From the NCBI GenBank assembly GCA_963732155.1, contig CAVSYB010000015.1:592429-656428 (forward strand): DNA of 64,000 nt, in the 5' to 3' direction. The notes beneath the pieces were generated by a model that was not told the origin of the DNA, ran no database searches, and saw only the letters and a list, made by a program, of their open reading frames with translations. Both the position numbers and the translations under genes were made by a program. This DNA is from Roseiarcus sp963732155. GTDB lineage: Bacteria; Pseudomonadota; Alphaproteobacteria; Rhizobiales; Beijerinckiaceae. This document shows positions 35,840-46,374 of this stretch, one piece after another (the first letter of the stretch is position 1; each line of letters begins with the position of its first letter).

Positions 35840-37129
35840 ATGCGCGTAACGCCAAACCGCCCGCTTCGCGTCGCCGCGCTCGTCGATCTGGCGCGCTCGC
35901 CGCAGGCGGGCGGCCACGTCAAGTTCTGGGAGCGGCTCGCCGCCGCGGCCGCCGCGAGCCCCGGCGGCGAAGCGTCGCTCGACCTCACCGTCTATTTCTC
36001 CGGCGAAGCGGCCGACGAACTTCTCGCGCCGAACGTCCGGCTGCGCCATCTGCCGCCCGTCTTCAGCACGAAGCGCCTGAAATTTCTGCCCTATGTTCCC
36101 GATCATTCCGATCTTGCGCCCTTTCATCCGCGCCTCGCGCGCGAATTGCCGCAGTACGATCTCGTTCATACGACCGACGGCTATTTCGCCTTCGCGCGCA
36201 CTGCCGAGCGCGTCGCGCGCACGCGCGGCGTTCCGCTGACCACTTCGCTTCATACCGACACGCCGTCTTATGCGCGCCTGTTCACGCGCCGGACGATCGA
36301 GGCGCTGTTGGCGCGCCGGCCGTGGCTAAGACGCAAGCTCATCGAGGACTGGCGCATGCCGGAGCGCCAGGGCGCGAGGATGGACCGGCGGCTGAAGAGC
36401 CATTTGCGCCAATGCGCGCACGCCTTCGTCACGCTCGCGGAGGATCAGCGTCTGGCGATCGACATTCTGGGCGCCGACAGGGTCAGTCGCCTGAGGGTCG
36501 GCGTCGACAAGGCGATGTTCGGCCCGCATCGGCGCGACGTCGCCGGCGTGCGACGCGATTACGCGATCCCCGACGGGCGGATCATCGTCCTGTTCGTCGG
36601 GCGCGTCGATGTCGGCAAAAATGCGCCGGTTCTGCAAGAGGCCGCCGCCCTGGCGATCGCCGCGGGGGCGCCGCTGCACCTCGTCGTCGCCGGCGTCGGC
36701 CCGGCGACGCACGACCTCGAGCGCCGGCTCGGCGGGCATGTCAGCCTGCCGGGCTTCGTGGCGCCGGGCGAACTGGCGCGGCTTTATGCGAGCGTCGATT
36801 TCCTGGCGCTGCCGTCCGAAGTCGAGATTCATAGCATGGCGACCATCGAGGCGATGGCCTCGGGTTGTCCGGCCCTCGTCGCCGGCGCCGCCGGTTCGAC
36901 GCAGCTTTTCGCCGGCGCGCCCGGGGTGCTGCCGCTCGACCGCGGGGTCGAGGTCTGGGCCGCGGCGATGCGCGATCTGACCGCCGATCCCGACCGGCGC
37001 TCGGCGATGCGCCTTGCGGCGCTCGCCTTTGCCGACAGCCGCCTGGCGAGCTGGCGCGAGGTGCTGAACGAGGATTTGCTGCCGGGGTGGCGGGCGGCGC
37101 TCGGCGAATTCAAGGTCGCGGGCGGATGA
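35840..37129 (+). CDS. GT4-family glycosyltransferase
   Basis: 429 residues from ATG 35840. GT-B fold: an N-terminal domain with YDLVHTTDGYFAFARTAERV near residue 110, and a C-terminal donor domain with IIVLFVGRVDVGKNAPVLQE near 250 and the E-x7-E region PSEVEIHSMATIEAMASGCP near 325. It probably transfers a sugar from a nucleotide donor onto a lipid or small-molecule acceptor. It overlaps a PIG-L deacetylase gene by 4 bp. A GT4/deacetylase pair next to hopanoid genes suggests an amino-sugar head group, by analogy with MshA/MshB and BshA/BshB, but the acceptor is not shown. Confidence 0.85.
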   Translation: MRVTPNRPLRVAALVDLARSPQAGGHVKFWERLAAAAAASPGGEASLDLTVYFSGEAADELLAPNVRLRHLPPVFSTKRLKFLPYVPDHSDLAPFHPRLARELPQYDLVHTTDGYFAFARTAERVARTRGVPLTTSLHTDTPSYARLFTRRTIEALLARRPWLRRKLIEDWRMPERQGARMDRRLKSHLRQCAHAFVTLAEDQRLAIDILGADRVSRLRVGVDKAMFGPHRRDVAGVRRDYAIPDGRIIVLFVGRVDVGKNAPVLQEAAALAIAAGAPLHLVVAGVGPATHDLERRLGGHVSLPGFVAPGELARLYASVDFLALPSEVEIHSMATIEAMASGCPALVAGAAGSTQLFAGAPGVLPLDRGVEVWAAAMRDLTADPDRRSAMRLAALAFADSRLASWREVLNEDLLPGWRAALGEFKVAGG

Positions 37130-37926
37130 CGGGGGCGGAGGCAATGTTCGGCCGGCGCATCCTCGTTCTTGCGCCCCATCCCGACGACGAAGTCGTCGCC
37201 TGCGCCGCGGCGATCGGCCGGGCGAAAGCGCAGGACGCCGAAATCCTCGTGCTTTACCTGACCGACGGCTGTCTGGCGCGCGCGACGATGTGGCCGTGGC
37301 GGCGCGCCGGCCACGCCGAGGCGGTCGCCCGTCGCCGGCGGGAGGCCGAGGCCGCCGCTGAACGGCTGAGCGTTTCGTCGGCCGGCTGGATGACCCGGTC
37401 GACCCGGCGCCTGTGGCGCGAATTGCCTGAGGTCGAGGCGGAAATAAGCGCCGCGATCGAGGCGCATGCGCCCGACCAGTTGTGGGTCCCGGCCTATGAA
37501 GGCGGCAATCCCGACCATGATGCCCTCAATGCGCTCGGCGCCGCGCTCGCCGATCATCTGAGCGTGCTTGAATTCGCCGAATATAATCTCTTCGGCGGCC
37601 GCGCGCATGCGCAAGAATTTCCCTTTCCCCGAGGCGACGAGCAAACGATCGTCCTGACCCCCGAGGAGCGGCGGCGAAAAACCGAGCTCCTGCGGCTCTA
37701 TGCGTCGGAGCGCGGCAACCTCAATTATGTCGGGACGGCGCGCGAATGCTTCCGGCCCATCGCCGCCTATGACTACAGCCGCCCGCCGCATCCCGGCGTC
37801 TTATGGTACGCGCGCTATCAGTGGGTCCCGTTCCGCCATCCGCGCGTCGACTTCACCAGGCCGGAAGAAGTGTCGCGGGCGATCGGCGCCTATCTCGGCG
37901 AGGCGGCCTCGCGGCGAAAAGCCTAG
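37126..37926 (+). CDS. PIG-L/LmbE-family deacetylase
   Basis: 266 residues. The zinc site of the family is present: LAPHPDDEVVACAA near residue 17 (His-Pro-Asp-Asp) and the third ligand region GGNPDHDALNALG near 125. These enzymes remove N-acetyl groups from GlcNAc conjugates. It is translationally coupled to the glycosyltransferase before it. Its stop TAG overlaps the stop of the convergent polyprenyl synthase (shared CTAG). Confidence 0.88.
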   Translation: MTGAEAMFGRRILVLAPHPDDEVVACAAAIGRAKAQDAEILVLYLTDGCLARATMWPWRRAGHAEAVARRRREAEAAAERLSVSSAGWMTRSTRRLWRELPEVEAEISAAIEAHAPDQLWVPAYEGGNPDHDALNALGAALADHLSVLEFAEYNLFGGRAHAQEFPFPRGDEQTIVLTPEERRRKTELLRLYASERGNLNYVGTARECFRPIAAYDYSRPPHPGVLWYARYQWVPFRHPRVDFTRPEEVSRAIGAYLGEAASRRKA

Positions 37927-38855
37927 CTCGCGCGCATGGCGACGAAACGCGCCGCGGCGCGCAGAATGTCGCCGCCCTCGCCGAGGCCCGCCTTGTCGAT
38001 AGCGGCTTGCGCCTGCGCGACGAGACGATCCCGCGCCGCCTTGGCCTGCTCGAGGCCATAGGCGGCGACGAAGGTCGCCTTGTTGCGCGACGCGTCCTTG
38101 CCGGCGCGCTTGCCGAGCTTGCCTTCGTCGCCCTCCGCGTCGAGAATGTCGTCGGCGATCTGGAACGCCGCGCCGAGGGCGCCGCCGCAGCGCGACAGTG
38201 AAGAGCGCGCGCGAGGCGCGGCGTTGGCGATCATCGCGCCCGCGTCGATCGAGAAGCGCAGCAAGGCTCCCGTCTTCATCGCCTGCAGGCGCTCGATCGA
38301 CGGGCCGGTGAGCGGCGCGGCGGCCGATTCGGCGGCCAGATCCAGCATCTGCCCGCCCGCCATCCCGCCGAGACCGGCGGCGCGCGCCAGGCCGACGCAC
38401 AGCGCCGCGCGGGTCGCCCCGTCGGGATGCGTCGGCAGATCGCCCATCACGTCGAAGGCGAGGGTCAGCAGCGCATCGCCCGCAAGGATCGCGGTCGCCT
38501 CGTCGAACGCCTTGTGCACGGTGGGGCGTCCGCGCCTCAGGTCGTCGTCGTCCATCGCCGGCAGGTCGTCGTGAATAAGCGAATAGCAATGAAGCAGCTC
38601 GATCGCCGCGCCGACCCGCAGCGGCCCCTCGCCGGCGCGCCCGAGCGCCCGCGCGGTCTCGATGACCAGGAACGGGCGCAATCGCTTGCCTCCGCCGAGC
38701 ACGCCGTGGCGCATCGCGGCGAGCAGCCGCGCCGGCCGTTCGATCTCGCCGGGCGACGGCGTCTCGGCGAGCAGGCGCCCCAACATGCCTTCCACCTCGC
38801 CGCCGACCTCCTTCAGTCGCGCGGCGAAGGCGGCGTCGTCCGTGCCATATGTCAT
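37923..38855 (-). CDS. ispA: Polyprenyl diphosphate synthase (farnesyl/geranylgeranyl type)
   Basis: 310 residues. The first aspartate-rich motif is SLIHDDLPAMDDDDLRRG near residue 92 and the second is QIADDILDAEGD near 235, both required for Mg-diphosphate binding. GGGKRLRPFL near residue 55 is the IPP-binding lysine/arginine region. It elongates IPP and DMAPP to C15 or C20 and would feed HpnD for squalene. The product length cannot be fixed from sequence by eye. It is convergent with the PIG-L gene. Confidence 0.88.
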   Translation of the reverse strand: MTYGTDDAAFAARLKEVGGEVEGMLGRLLAETPSPGEIERPARLLAAMRHGVLGGGKRLRPFLVIETARALGRAGEGPLRVGAAIELLHCYSLIHDDLPAMDDDDLRRGRPTVHKAFDEATAILAGDALLTLAFDVMGDLPTHPDGATRAALCVGLARAAGLGGMAGGQMLDLAAESAAAPLTGPSIERLQAMKTGALLRFSIDAGAMIANAAPRARSSLSRCGGALGAAFQIADDILDAEGDEGKLGKRAGKDASRNKATFVAAYGLEQAKAARDRLVAQAQAAIDKAGLGEGGDILRAAARFVAMRAS

Positions 38856-39108
38856 GTCGACCTCGCGCTCACCCGGCCCGCCCGCTCAGCGCTTCAGGAA
38901 ACGAAGCAAATTCGGCGCATCGCCCGCCCCCACAGGCTAGCGCCGGCCGCCGCCGAAAACCACAGCGACGCCGCCAATGCAAGCCGGACTTCCGACCGCC
39001 GCGGCGGGGCGCCTTCCGGCCTCGGCGCGGCGCTTTGCGTCGTTGCGGCCGGGCGCGCTTTGCGCTAAAGGCGGGGCCAACCCTCCCCGAGCGTCTCGAG
39101 GCACTGGC

Positions 39109-39393
39109 ATGGCGGACGATCATTCTGTTGCGACGGCGGACAGCGACATGGATCTGGCCGAGCATGTGTCCACTTACGGCGCCTTCGTCGAGCTGACCGG
39201 GACGGTCATCGCCACCGTGGTCTGTATCATATTGGAGCTTGTCCTCTGGGGCCTCGAGGGGCATGGCGGCGTCGCGCTGATCGGCTTCGTGCTGACCGCG
39301 GCCGCGGCCGCCTACGGCGGCATGTCGGGCGCGAACTGGCGCGCCGTCGCTCCGGTGGTGGTGTTGCTCGGCCTCGCCTGCATCGTCCTTTAG
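39109..39393 (+). CDS. Small aa3-type cytochrome c oxidase subunit IV-like protein
   Basis: 94 residues. A short acidic N-terminus leads into DLAEHVSTYGAFVELTG, the pattern of bacterial aa3-oxidase subunit IV (COX4_pro_2), then two to three hydrophobic segments. The length is somewhat greater than the usual 45-70 residue single-helix forms, so it may be a fusion or extended variant. It lies 65 bp upstream of pntAA on the same strand, an arrangement I recall from other Hyphomicrobiales. Confidence 0.65.
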   Translation: MADDHSVATADSDMDLAEHVSTYGAFVELTGTVIATVVCIILELVLWGLEGHGGVALIGFVLTAAAAAYGGMSGANWRAVAPVVVLLGLACIVL

Positions 39394-39458
39394 CGAATGG
39401 CGCTTCGCGGCGGCCAGGCGCTCCCCATACTAGTCCCGCGCTGCCAGAGGACCGACCC

Positions 39459-40592
39459 ATGCTGATTGGGGTTGTCGCCGAAACCGATCCGCTGGAGACG
39501 CGCGTCGCCGCGAGCCCCGAAACCGTCAAGCGGTTCATCGCGCTGGGCGCCGAGTTCGTCGTCCAGCCCGGCGCGGGGCTCGCCGCCGGCGTGAGCGACG
39601 CGGAATACCAGGGCGCCGGGGCGAGGATGGCGTCGGCCGCCGAAGTGCTGTCCGGCGCCGACGTCCTCCTCAAGGTGCGCCGTCCGAGCGGCATGGAGCT
39701 GACGCAGATCAAACGCGGCGCGATCGTCGTCGCGATGATGGACCCCTATGGCCATGTTGCGGCGGTCGAGGCGATGGCCAAGGCAGGCGTTGCTGCTTTC
39801 GCGATGGAATTGCTGCCGCGGATCACCCGCGCGCAGGTGATGGACGTGCTGTCGAGTCAGGCGAATCTGGCGGGCTATCGCGCGGTGATCGACGCGGCGA
39901 GCGAATATGGCCGCGCCCTGCCGATGATGATGACGGCGGCCGGAACGGTTCCCGCCGCCAAGATTTTCATTATGGGCGTCGGCGTCGCCGGCTTGCAGGC
40001 GATCGCCACGGCGCGGCGCCTCGGCGCCGTGGTGACCGCCACCGACGTGCGCCCGGCGACCAAGGAGCAGGTCGAATCGCTCGGCGCGAAATTTGTCGCG
40101 GTCGAGGACGAGGAATTCAAGCAGGCCGAGACGGCGGGCGGCTACGCCAAGGAAATGTCGCGCGAATACCAGGCCAAGCAGGCGACCCTCGTCGCCTCGC
40201 ATATCGCCAGGCAGGATATCGTGGTGACCACCGCGCTGATTCCGGGCCGCCCCGCTCCGCGCCTGATCACCGCCGAAATGGTGCAGTCGATGCGGCCGGG
40301 ATCGGTCGTCGTCGATCTGGCGGTCGAGCGCGGCGGCAATTGCGAATTGGCCAAGGCGGGCGAACTGGTGACCACCGCCGGCGGCGTCAAGATCGTCGGC
40401 TACTCCAGCGTCACGCGCCTCGCCGCGACCGCCTCCAGTCTCTACGCGCGCAATCTCTACGCCTTCGTCGAGACGCTGATCGACAAGGCGGCCAAGTCTC
40501 TGGCGGTCAAATGGGACGACGAACTGGTGAAGGCGACCTGCCTGACCCGCGACGGCGCGATCGTCAATCCGTATTTCCAGCCCAAGACTTGA
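39459..40592 (+). CDS. pntAA: Proton-translocating NAD(P) transhydrogenase subunit alpha part 1
   Basis: 377 residues, a soluble NAD(H)-binding subunit (domain I). It starts IGVVAETDPLETRVAASPET and contains the RVAASP substrate region, AGTVPAAKIFIMGVGVAGLQ near residue 163 (Rossmann motif) and the SRDYQAK-like EYQAKQATLVASHIARQDI helix near 235. It transfers hydride between NADH and NADP across the pnt complex and supplies NADPH. In this organism the alpha chain is split in two genes, as in Rhodospirillum. pntAB follows after 79 bp. Confidence 0.94.
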   Translation: MLIGVVAETDPLETRVAASPETVKRFIALGAEFVVQPGAGLAAGVSDAEYQGAGARMASAAEVLSGADVLLKVRRPSGMELTQIKRGAIVVAMMDPYGHVAAVEAMAKAGVAAFAMELLPRITRAQVMDVLSSQANLAGYRAVIDAASEYGRALPMMMTAAGTVPAAKIFIMGVGVAGLQAIATARRLGAVVTATDVRPATKEQVESLGAKFVAVEDEEFKQAETAGGYAKEMSREYQAKQATLVASHIARQDIVVTTALIPGRPAPRLITAEMVQSMRPGSVVVDLAVERGGNCELAKAGELVTTAGGVKIVGYSSVTRLAATASSLYARNLYAFVETLIDKAAKSLAVKWDDELVKATCLTRDGAIVNPYFQPKT

Positions 40593-40671
40593 CGGGGGCT
40601 TGACGCTGGATTGACGCGCCGCACCGACCGACGTGGGCGAGGCCTACGCCTTTGACGCCGAAGAGGGCCCG

Positions 40672-41099
40672 ATGGACAATCTCGATCAGACAATCGCCAG
40701 ACTGAAGGCCGCAGCCGACGCCGCCGAGCAGGCGGCCCGCGCCGCACAAACCTACGCCGATCAGCTCGCCGCGGCGGGCCACGCCGCCTCCGGCGGCGCG
40801 GTCGACCCGTTCGTGTTCCGTCTCGCGATTTTCGCCCTCGCGGTGTTCGTCGGCTATTACGTCGTCTGGTCGGTCACTCCGGCGCTGCATACGCCGCTGA
40901 TGTCGGTGACCAACGCGATCTCCTCGGTGATCGTGGTCGGCGCGCTGCTGTCGGTCGGCGTCGGGGGCATCGAGAGCGGTTCGGGGTTTGCGCGCCTCGT
41001 CGGATTCTTTGCGCTGATCCTCGCCTCGGTGAATATTTTCGGCGGCTTCATGGTCACCGAGCGCATGCTCGCGATGTACAAGAAGAAAGGGGCGGCCAA

Positions 41100-41103
<4 letters not shown>
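40672..41103 (+). CDS. pntAB: Transhydrogenase subunit alpha part 2 (membrane)
   Basis: 143 residues. An N-terminal Ala-rich helix (TIARLKAAADAAEQAARAAQ) is followed by about three to four membrane helices (FALAVFVGYYVVWSVTPAL, VVGALLSVGVGGIESGSG). This is domain II's small part that completes the proton channel. Its stop overlaps the GTG start of pntB by 4 bp. Confidence 0.92.
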
Positions 41104-42500
<1,397 letters not shown>

Positions 42501-42552
42501 GGGGGACGGCAAGGCGCTAGCCGATGCGGCGTCGGCGGTCAGGATCGCCGCC

Positions 42553-43344
42553 ATGATCCTCTTCGCCACGGCTGCCCTCTACGCGCTCACGCTTGCGGCG
42601 CTGGCGCTCGGACAGCGCAAGCTGCTCTATTTTCCGAGCGTGGCGGAAGTCGCGCCCGCCTCGGTCGGATTGGCCGACGCCAAGATTCTTCGCGTGCGGA
42701 CCGACGACGGCGAAACGTTGCTGGCCTGGTTCGTCGCCCCTTCCGCGGGCAAGCCGCTGATCCTGTATTTTCATGGCAACGGCGAAGGCCTTGCGGCGAG
42801 GAACGTCCGTTTCCAATGGCTGACGGCGACCGGAAACGGCCTGCTCGCGATCGAATATCGCGGCTATGCCGGTTCGACCGGCGCGCCGTCGGAACGAGGC
42901 CTGCACCAGGACGCCGAAGCGGCGTATCGCGAGGCGCTGGCGCTCGGCGCGGCGCCCGATCGCCTCGTCGCGATGGGCGAATCGCTGGGCTCCGGCGTCG
43001 CCGTCGCCCTGGCGTCGCGCCGGCAAGTCGGCGCCGTCGTTCTCGATTCCCCCTATTCTTCGCTTGTCGACATCGCCGCCGCGCGCTTCTGGATGTTCCC
43101 CGTGCGCCTGTTGATGCACGATCAGTTTCACTCCGACCGGCTGATCGCACGCGTGTCGGCGCCCATCCTGATGGTGCACGGAACGGGCGACGAGGTCGTG
43201 CCGATCGCCTCGGGCGAGAAACTGTTCGGGCTCGCCAACGAGCCCAAGGACTTCATTCGCGTAGAAGGGGCGGGGCATCTGGCGCTCGGATCGGCCCTTC
43301 CCCAGACCCTCGAATGGATCGATCGAACCTTCGGACGGCGCTGA
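42553..43344 (+). CDS. Alpha/beta hydrolase (BEM46/YfhR-type)
   Basis: 263 residues. An N-terminal hydrophobic helix (MILFATAALYALTLAALALG) probably anchors it to the inner membrane. The fold is shown by ILYFHGNGEGLAARN near residue 75, the nucleophile elbow AMGESLGSGVAVALA near 145, APILMVHGTGDEVVPI near 205 and the catalytic His in VEGAGHLAL near 240. Ser-Asp-His are all present. The substrate is unknown. It follows pntB by 52 bp and may be read from the same transcript. Confidence 0.88.
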   Translation: MILFATAALYALTLAALALGQRKLLYFPSVAEVAPASVGLADAKILRVRTDDGETLLAWFVAPSAGKPLILYFHGNGEGLAARNVRFQWLTATGNGLLAIEYRGYAGSTGAPSERGLHQDAEAAYREALALGAAPDRLVAMGESLGSGVAVALASRRQVGAVVLDSPYSSLVDIAAARFWMFPVRLLMHDQFHSDRLIARVSAPILMVHGTGDEVVPIASGEKLFGLANEPKDFIRVEGAGHLALGSALPQTLEWIDRTFGRR

Positions 43345-43621
43345 CCGGGGCTGTCGCCGGCCGCCGATCGCGCCAGCCGTTCGGAGCCCGGACCCGAACC
43401 TTGTTCGCTGACGCCGTCGGCGTTTGGATGAGACCGGCCCTCGCAACTTGCATGGCGGCGGCGGCGAGCAACACCGTCGACTTCGGCTCCCGGGGGCCGG
43501 GGCCCGCGGCGCGCGGCGAGGCGCGGCCGAAACGGGATTGCCGGGGGCTCGAGCGCGGTTGGATTGCGGCGCCTGATGTGCCATATTGAGCGCGCCAACG
43601 ATGCGGGATGGAGACGACGAC

Positions 43622-44053
43622 GTGAAACATTTTGGCGGGGCGGCTTTTCTTTGTCTGTTCTGCTGGGCCGCGACCGCCCAGGCGGGCGAAATACGCGGCA
43701 AGGACAACAAGTGCCTCGACATCCCCGGCGGCGTCACGGAGGACGGAACGACGCTCGACTACCGTGCGTGCAGCGGGGCTCCCGGGCAACAATGGACGAT
43801 CAAGGACGGCCTGATCACCGGCAAGGACGGCCGATGCATCGACATCCCGGAGGGCAACACGGCCGACGGCACGGTTCTCAACCTCTGGGAGTGCGAGGAC
43901 GGCGCCGAGGAGCAGCAATGGAAGGCGGTGCGCGACACGCTGGTCGGCAAGGACGGGGTGTGCATCGGCCTGGCCGGCGGCAAGACCGACGACGGCACGC
44001 CGGTTCAGGTGTCGCACTGCGACGGCAGCGCCGAACAGAAATGGAAATACTAG
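43622..44053 (+). CDS. Secreted ricin-type beta-trefoil lectin domain protein
   Basis: 143 residues with GTG 43622 as start, preceded by GGAGACGACGAC. The signal peptide is FGGAAFLCLFCWAATAQA, cleaved before GEI. Three repeats of about 40 residues follow, each with the KDNKCLDIPGG/KDGRCIDIPEG-type carbohydrate loop and a QQW/QKW ending (QQWTI, QQWKA, QKWKY), forming one complete beta-trefoil. It has no enzyme domain. It is likely a periplasmic or secreted carbohydrate-binding protein just before the glycan locus. Confidence 0.85.
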   Translation: MKHFGGAAFLCLFCWAATAQAGEIRGKDNKCLDIPGGVTEDGTTLDYRACSGAPGQQWTIKDGLITGKDGRCIDIPEGNTADGTVLNLWECEDGAEEQQWKAVRDTLVGKDGVCIGLAGGKTDDGTPVQVSHCDGSAEQKWKY

Positions 44054-44369
44054 GCCGCGGACGCCTCGATCGACGGCGCGGGAGCCTGCCGGCGGCGGCC
44101 GCCTATTCGCGGCGGGGAGGGGCGCCTCCGATGACTTCCCGCCGTCCACAGGGTCATCGCCGCGACCGATCGCAAGACTGAAGCGCTCAAGGCAACGCGG
44201 CCCAAGCGCCGGCGCGACAAAGCCTGCCGGGCCTTCGCGCGAGCCGCCAATGCGAGGCCCGCCGGTTCGCTTTACCGCCCAGCAAAATTAAGGTCTATAG
44301 GTCGCCAGCCGCGAGGCATGCGATCTTCGATCGGCGACCGCCGCAAGTCGCCAGGGTGGTTCATCAAAC
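44054..44369. other. Intergenic region at the start of the glycan locus
   Basis: 316 bases with no supportable gene. Composition shifts from GC-rich to AT-rich towards 44290, which may mark a transfer boundary. No terminator or attachment site was recognised. Confidence 0.35.
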
Positions 44370-45986
44370 ATGACTTCGTCGATCAAAGACAATATTCGCG
44401 ACGGCATGGATGTAATAAGAGACACATTCAATTCACTTTCCCGCGACAACGGCTGCCTTTTTGTAATTGCCGTTTTTACGATCCTGTTTTTGCCGCAGGC
44501 GTTTATAATGGTGAATGATTTGGGGTTGATCTCCGCCTTCGAGACCGACGCCGGCAGCCACATCGATGCGATTAAATCATTATTATCATCCTACAATATG
44601 AATGAAGGCTATCATAGCAAATATTATGGATGGACGTTTTTTGCCGTCAACTTTTTTGTGCTGTGGCCGTTCAGCAAGCTCACGATGATTTTCCATATCC
44701 GCAATATGCAATATATGTATTTTACAATACGCATAATCCTGTTTATATTCGGGTTGCTTTCGTGCGTCCTTTGGTATCGAATATTACGTATCTTGTTTGC
44801 GGGATCATTGATCCCCGTTGCTGGAACGCTATTATACATCGTTTCTCCGGCCAATGACAGCTATTTCTACACCATTCATCCGGAGACGACCGGGGCGACC
44901 TTTCTCTTTCTGGCGACAATTTATCTGTTGGCGTATGTCAGGAGCGACAACGATATCAGATTGTATTATCCAGCCTTGGCGTGTCTGGTATTGTCGTCGT
45001 TAAGCAAGCAAATCTTTTTTTTCAATTCGCTGCCGATTCTGTTCGGCTTTTTTCACTTGATGTGCCGAAAGCGGAATATCAGCTACTCGGCGTTCTTTTT
45101 CTCACGCGACTTCTTGATATACGTCGGCGTGTCGATTTGTTTATCTCTCGCCATATTCTTCGTGATCCATCCGTTTGCGTTCCTCGATTTCAAGTCTTTC
45201 GTCGGTTATCAGTTCGATCTCACCGATATGACGAGCGGCGAATATACGACTTCCGTTCATAAGGCGCTTATTGAATGGGTTCACTCGCTATTTTCAACCA
45301 ACGCCCTGCCAATCGTCATCAGCGGCGTGCTGATTCCGGCGGGCCTGGTAGTCAGCATCATTTCCTATGTCAGACGTCGCGATGACAGGACGTTCCTATT
45401 TATTGTTTTATGCGGAACGATAATCTATATGGGCGCGTTGGTCGTCGTGTTCAATCGTGAATATTTTGCAGTCGAGTATTTTAGCCCAGTATATCCGATG
45501 TGCATTTTGGTGATGATGTCGACCCTATATTGGGTTCTTGATATACCGGTGAAGTGGCTGAAATTTATAATGACCGGCGCTTCGTGTTATTTCATCGCAT
45601 TCATATTTCTGATAAACAGTCTTGATGTGTCGCAGGCGTTGCTGACCAGGCTTCAATATAAGGACTCCATCGCGTATAAATCGTATGATTATATTGTGCA
45701 TAATTTTGATAATAAAGATCGCATCGCCTACGATAATTTTGTCGGAATGCCCGAGGACATGGAAGAGACCACTTGCCATTATTGGCGTGGATGCGGCGAG
45801 GATTATATCGAGACGTACGCGCCGGACATCGTCATGTTCAATGAAGACAACGAGGTCAACGGTCAAAAATACAAGGAGACCGATAGACTGGCGCGTTATG
45901 TGGTCGATCATAACCTCAAACTTATAGCCAAAGTCACGGGAACCGACGGGCCGGGGACGGCGACGGTGTCGGTATACAAGAAGTAG
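44370..45986 (+). CDS. GT39/ArnT-like membrane glycosyltransferase
   Basis: 538 residues with about ten or more membrane helices (first at CLFVIAVFTILFLPQAFIMV). After the first helix comes an acidic loop, SAFETDAGSHIDAIKSLLSS near residue 55, in the place of the catalytic Asp/Glu loop of PMT/ArnT-type transferases that use polyprenyl-phosphate sugars. A small soluble C-terminal domain with conserved Cys (CHYWRGCGEDYIETYAPD) follows. Base composition is much more AT-rich than the genome average, which signals horizontal acquisition. A clear paralogue with the same domain plan lies at 55327-56970. Acceptor and donor are unknown. Confidence 0.7.
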   Translation: MTSSIKDNIRDGMDVIRDTFNSLSRDNGCLFVIAVFTILFLPQAFIMVNDLGLISAFETDAGSHIDAIKSLLSSYNMNEGYHSKYYGWTFFAVNFFVLWPFSKLTMIFHIRNMQYMYFTIRIILFIFGLLSCVLWYRILRILFAGSLIPVAGTLLYIVSPANDSYFYTIHPETTGATFLFLATIYLLAYVRSDNDIRLYYPALACLVLSSLSKQIFFFNSLPILFGFFHLMCRKRNISYSAFFFSRDFLIYVGVSICLSLAIFFVIHPFAFLDFKSFVGYQFDLTDMTSGEYTTSVHKALIEWVHSLFSTNALPIVISGVLIPAGLVVSIISYVRRRDDRTFLFIVLCGTIIYMGALVVVFNREYFAVEYFSPVYPMCILVMMSTLYWVLDIPVKWLKFIMTGASCYFIAFIFLINSLDVSQALLTRLQYKDSIAYKSYDYIVHNFDNKDRIAYDNFVGMPEDMEETTCHYWRGCGEDYIETYAPDIVMFNEDNEVNGQKYKETDRLARYVVDHNLKLIAKVTGTDGPGTATVSVYKK

Positions 45987-46374
45987 CCGGGCGGACCGGC
46001 GGTTTTCTCTGACGAGGCGCCCGCGGTCAGTCGTTCGGGATGGGGCGTTTCTTTCATCCGGTCGCGTTTAGCCCGGGGTGGCGTCTCGCGGCCCGCCGGT
46101 CGGGGCCCGCGCCACGCTGGGGCTGACAGCGCGGCGCGGCCCCGGTTGCATCCAAAGGAACGGCGACGGCGACGCCGCGCAACCCGGCGGGCGGTCCTTC
46201 GATAGCCAAACAGCCCCCGCGGTTCTAGTGACGGCCGTGAGCCGCCGCTCGACCCCAATATCGCCGCGCGAGGCGCGTTCGGCAGGTCGAACCGGCGCGG
46301 TCTGAGGGGGAACCCGGCGGCGACCGGGGGAAGGTCGGCCAAGGGCGCTTGCGAAACTGCGCTGGAACGTGTTT
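45987..46374. other. Intergenic region before the methyltransferase
   Basis: 388 bases, again GC-rich, with no supportable gene on either strand. The sharp return to high GC after 45986 marks the right edge of the AT-rich transferase gene. Confidence 0.35.

Noticed and set aside
38849..39196. Open frame between the polyprenyl synthase and the COX IV-like gene
   Set aside because: It overlaps the start of the COX IV-like gene in another frame and shows no domain.
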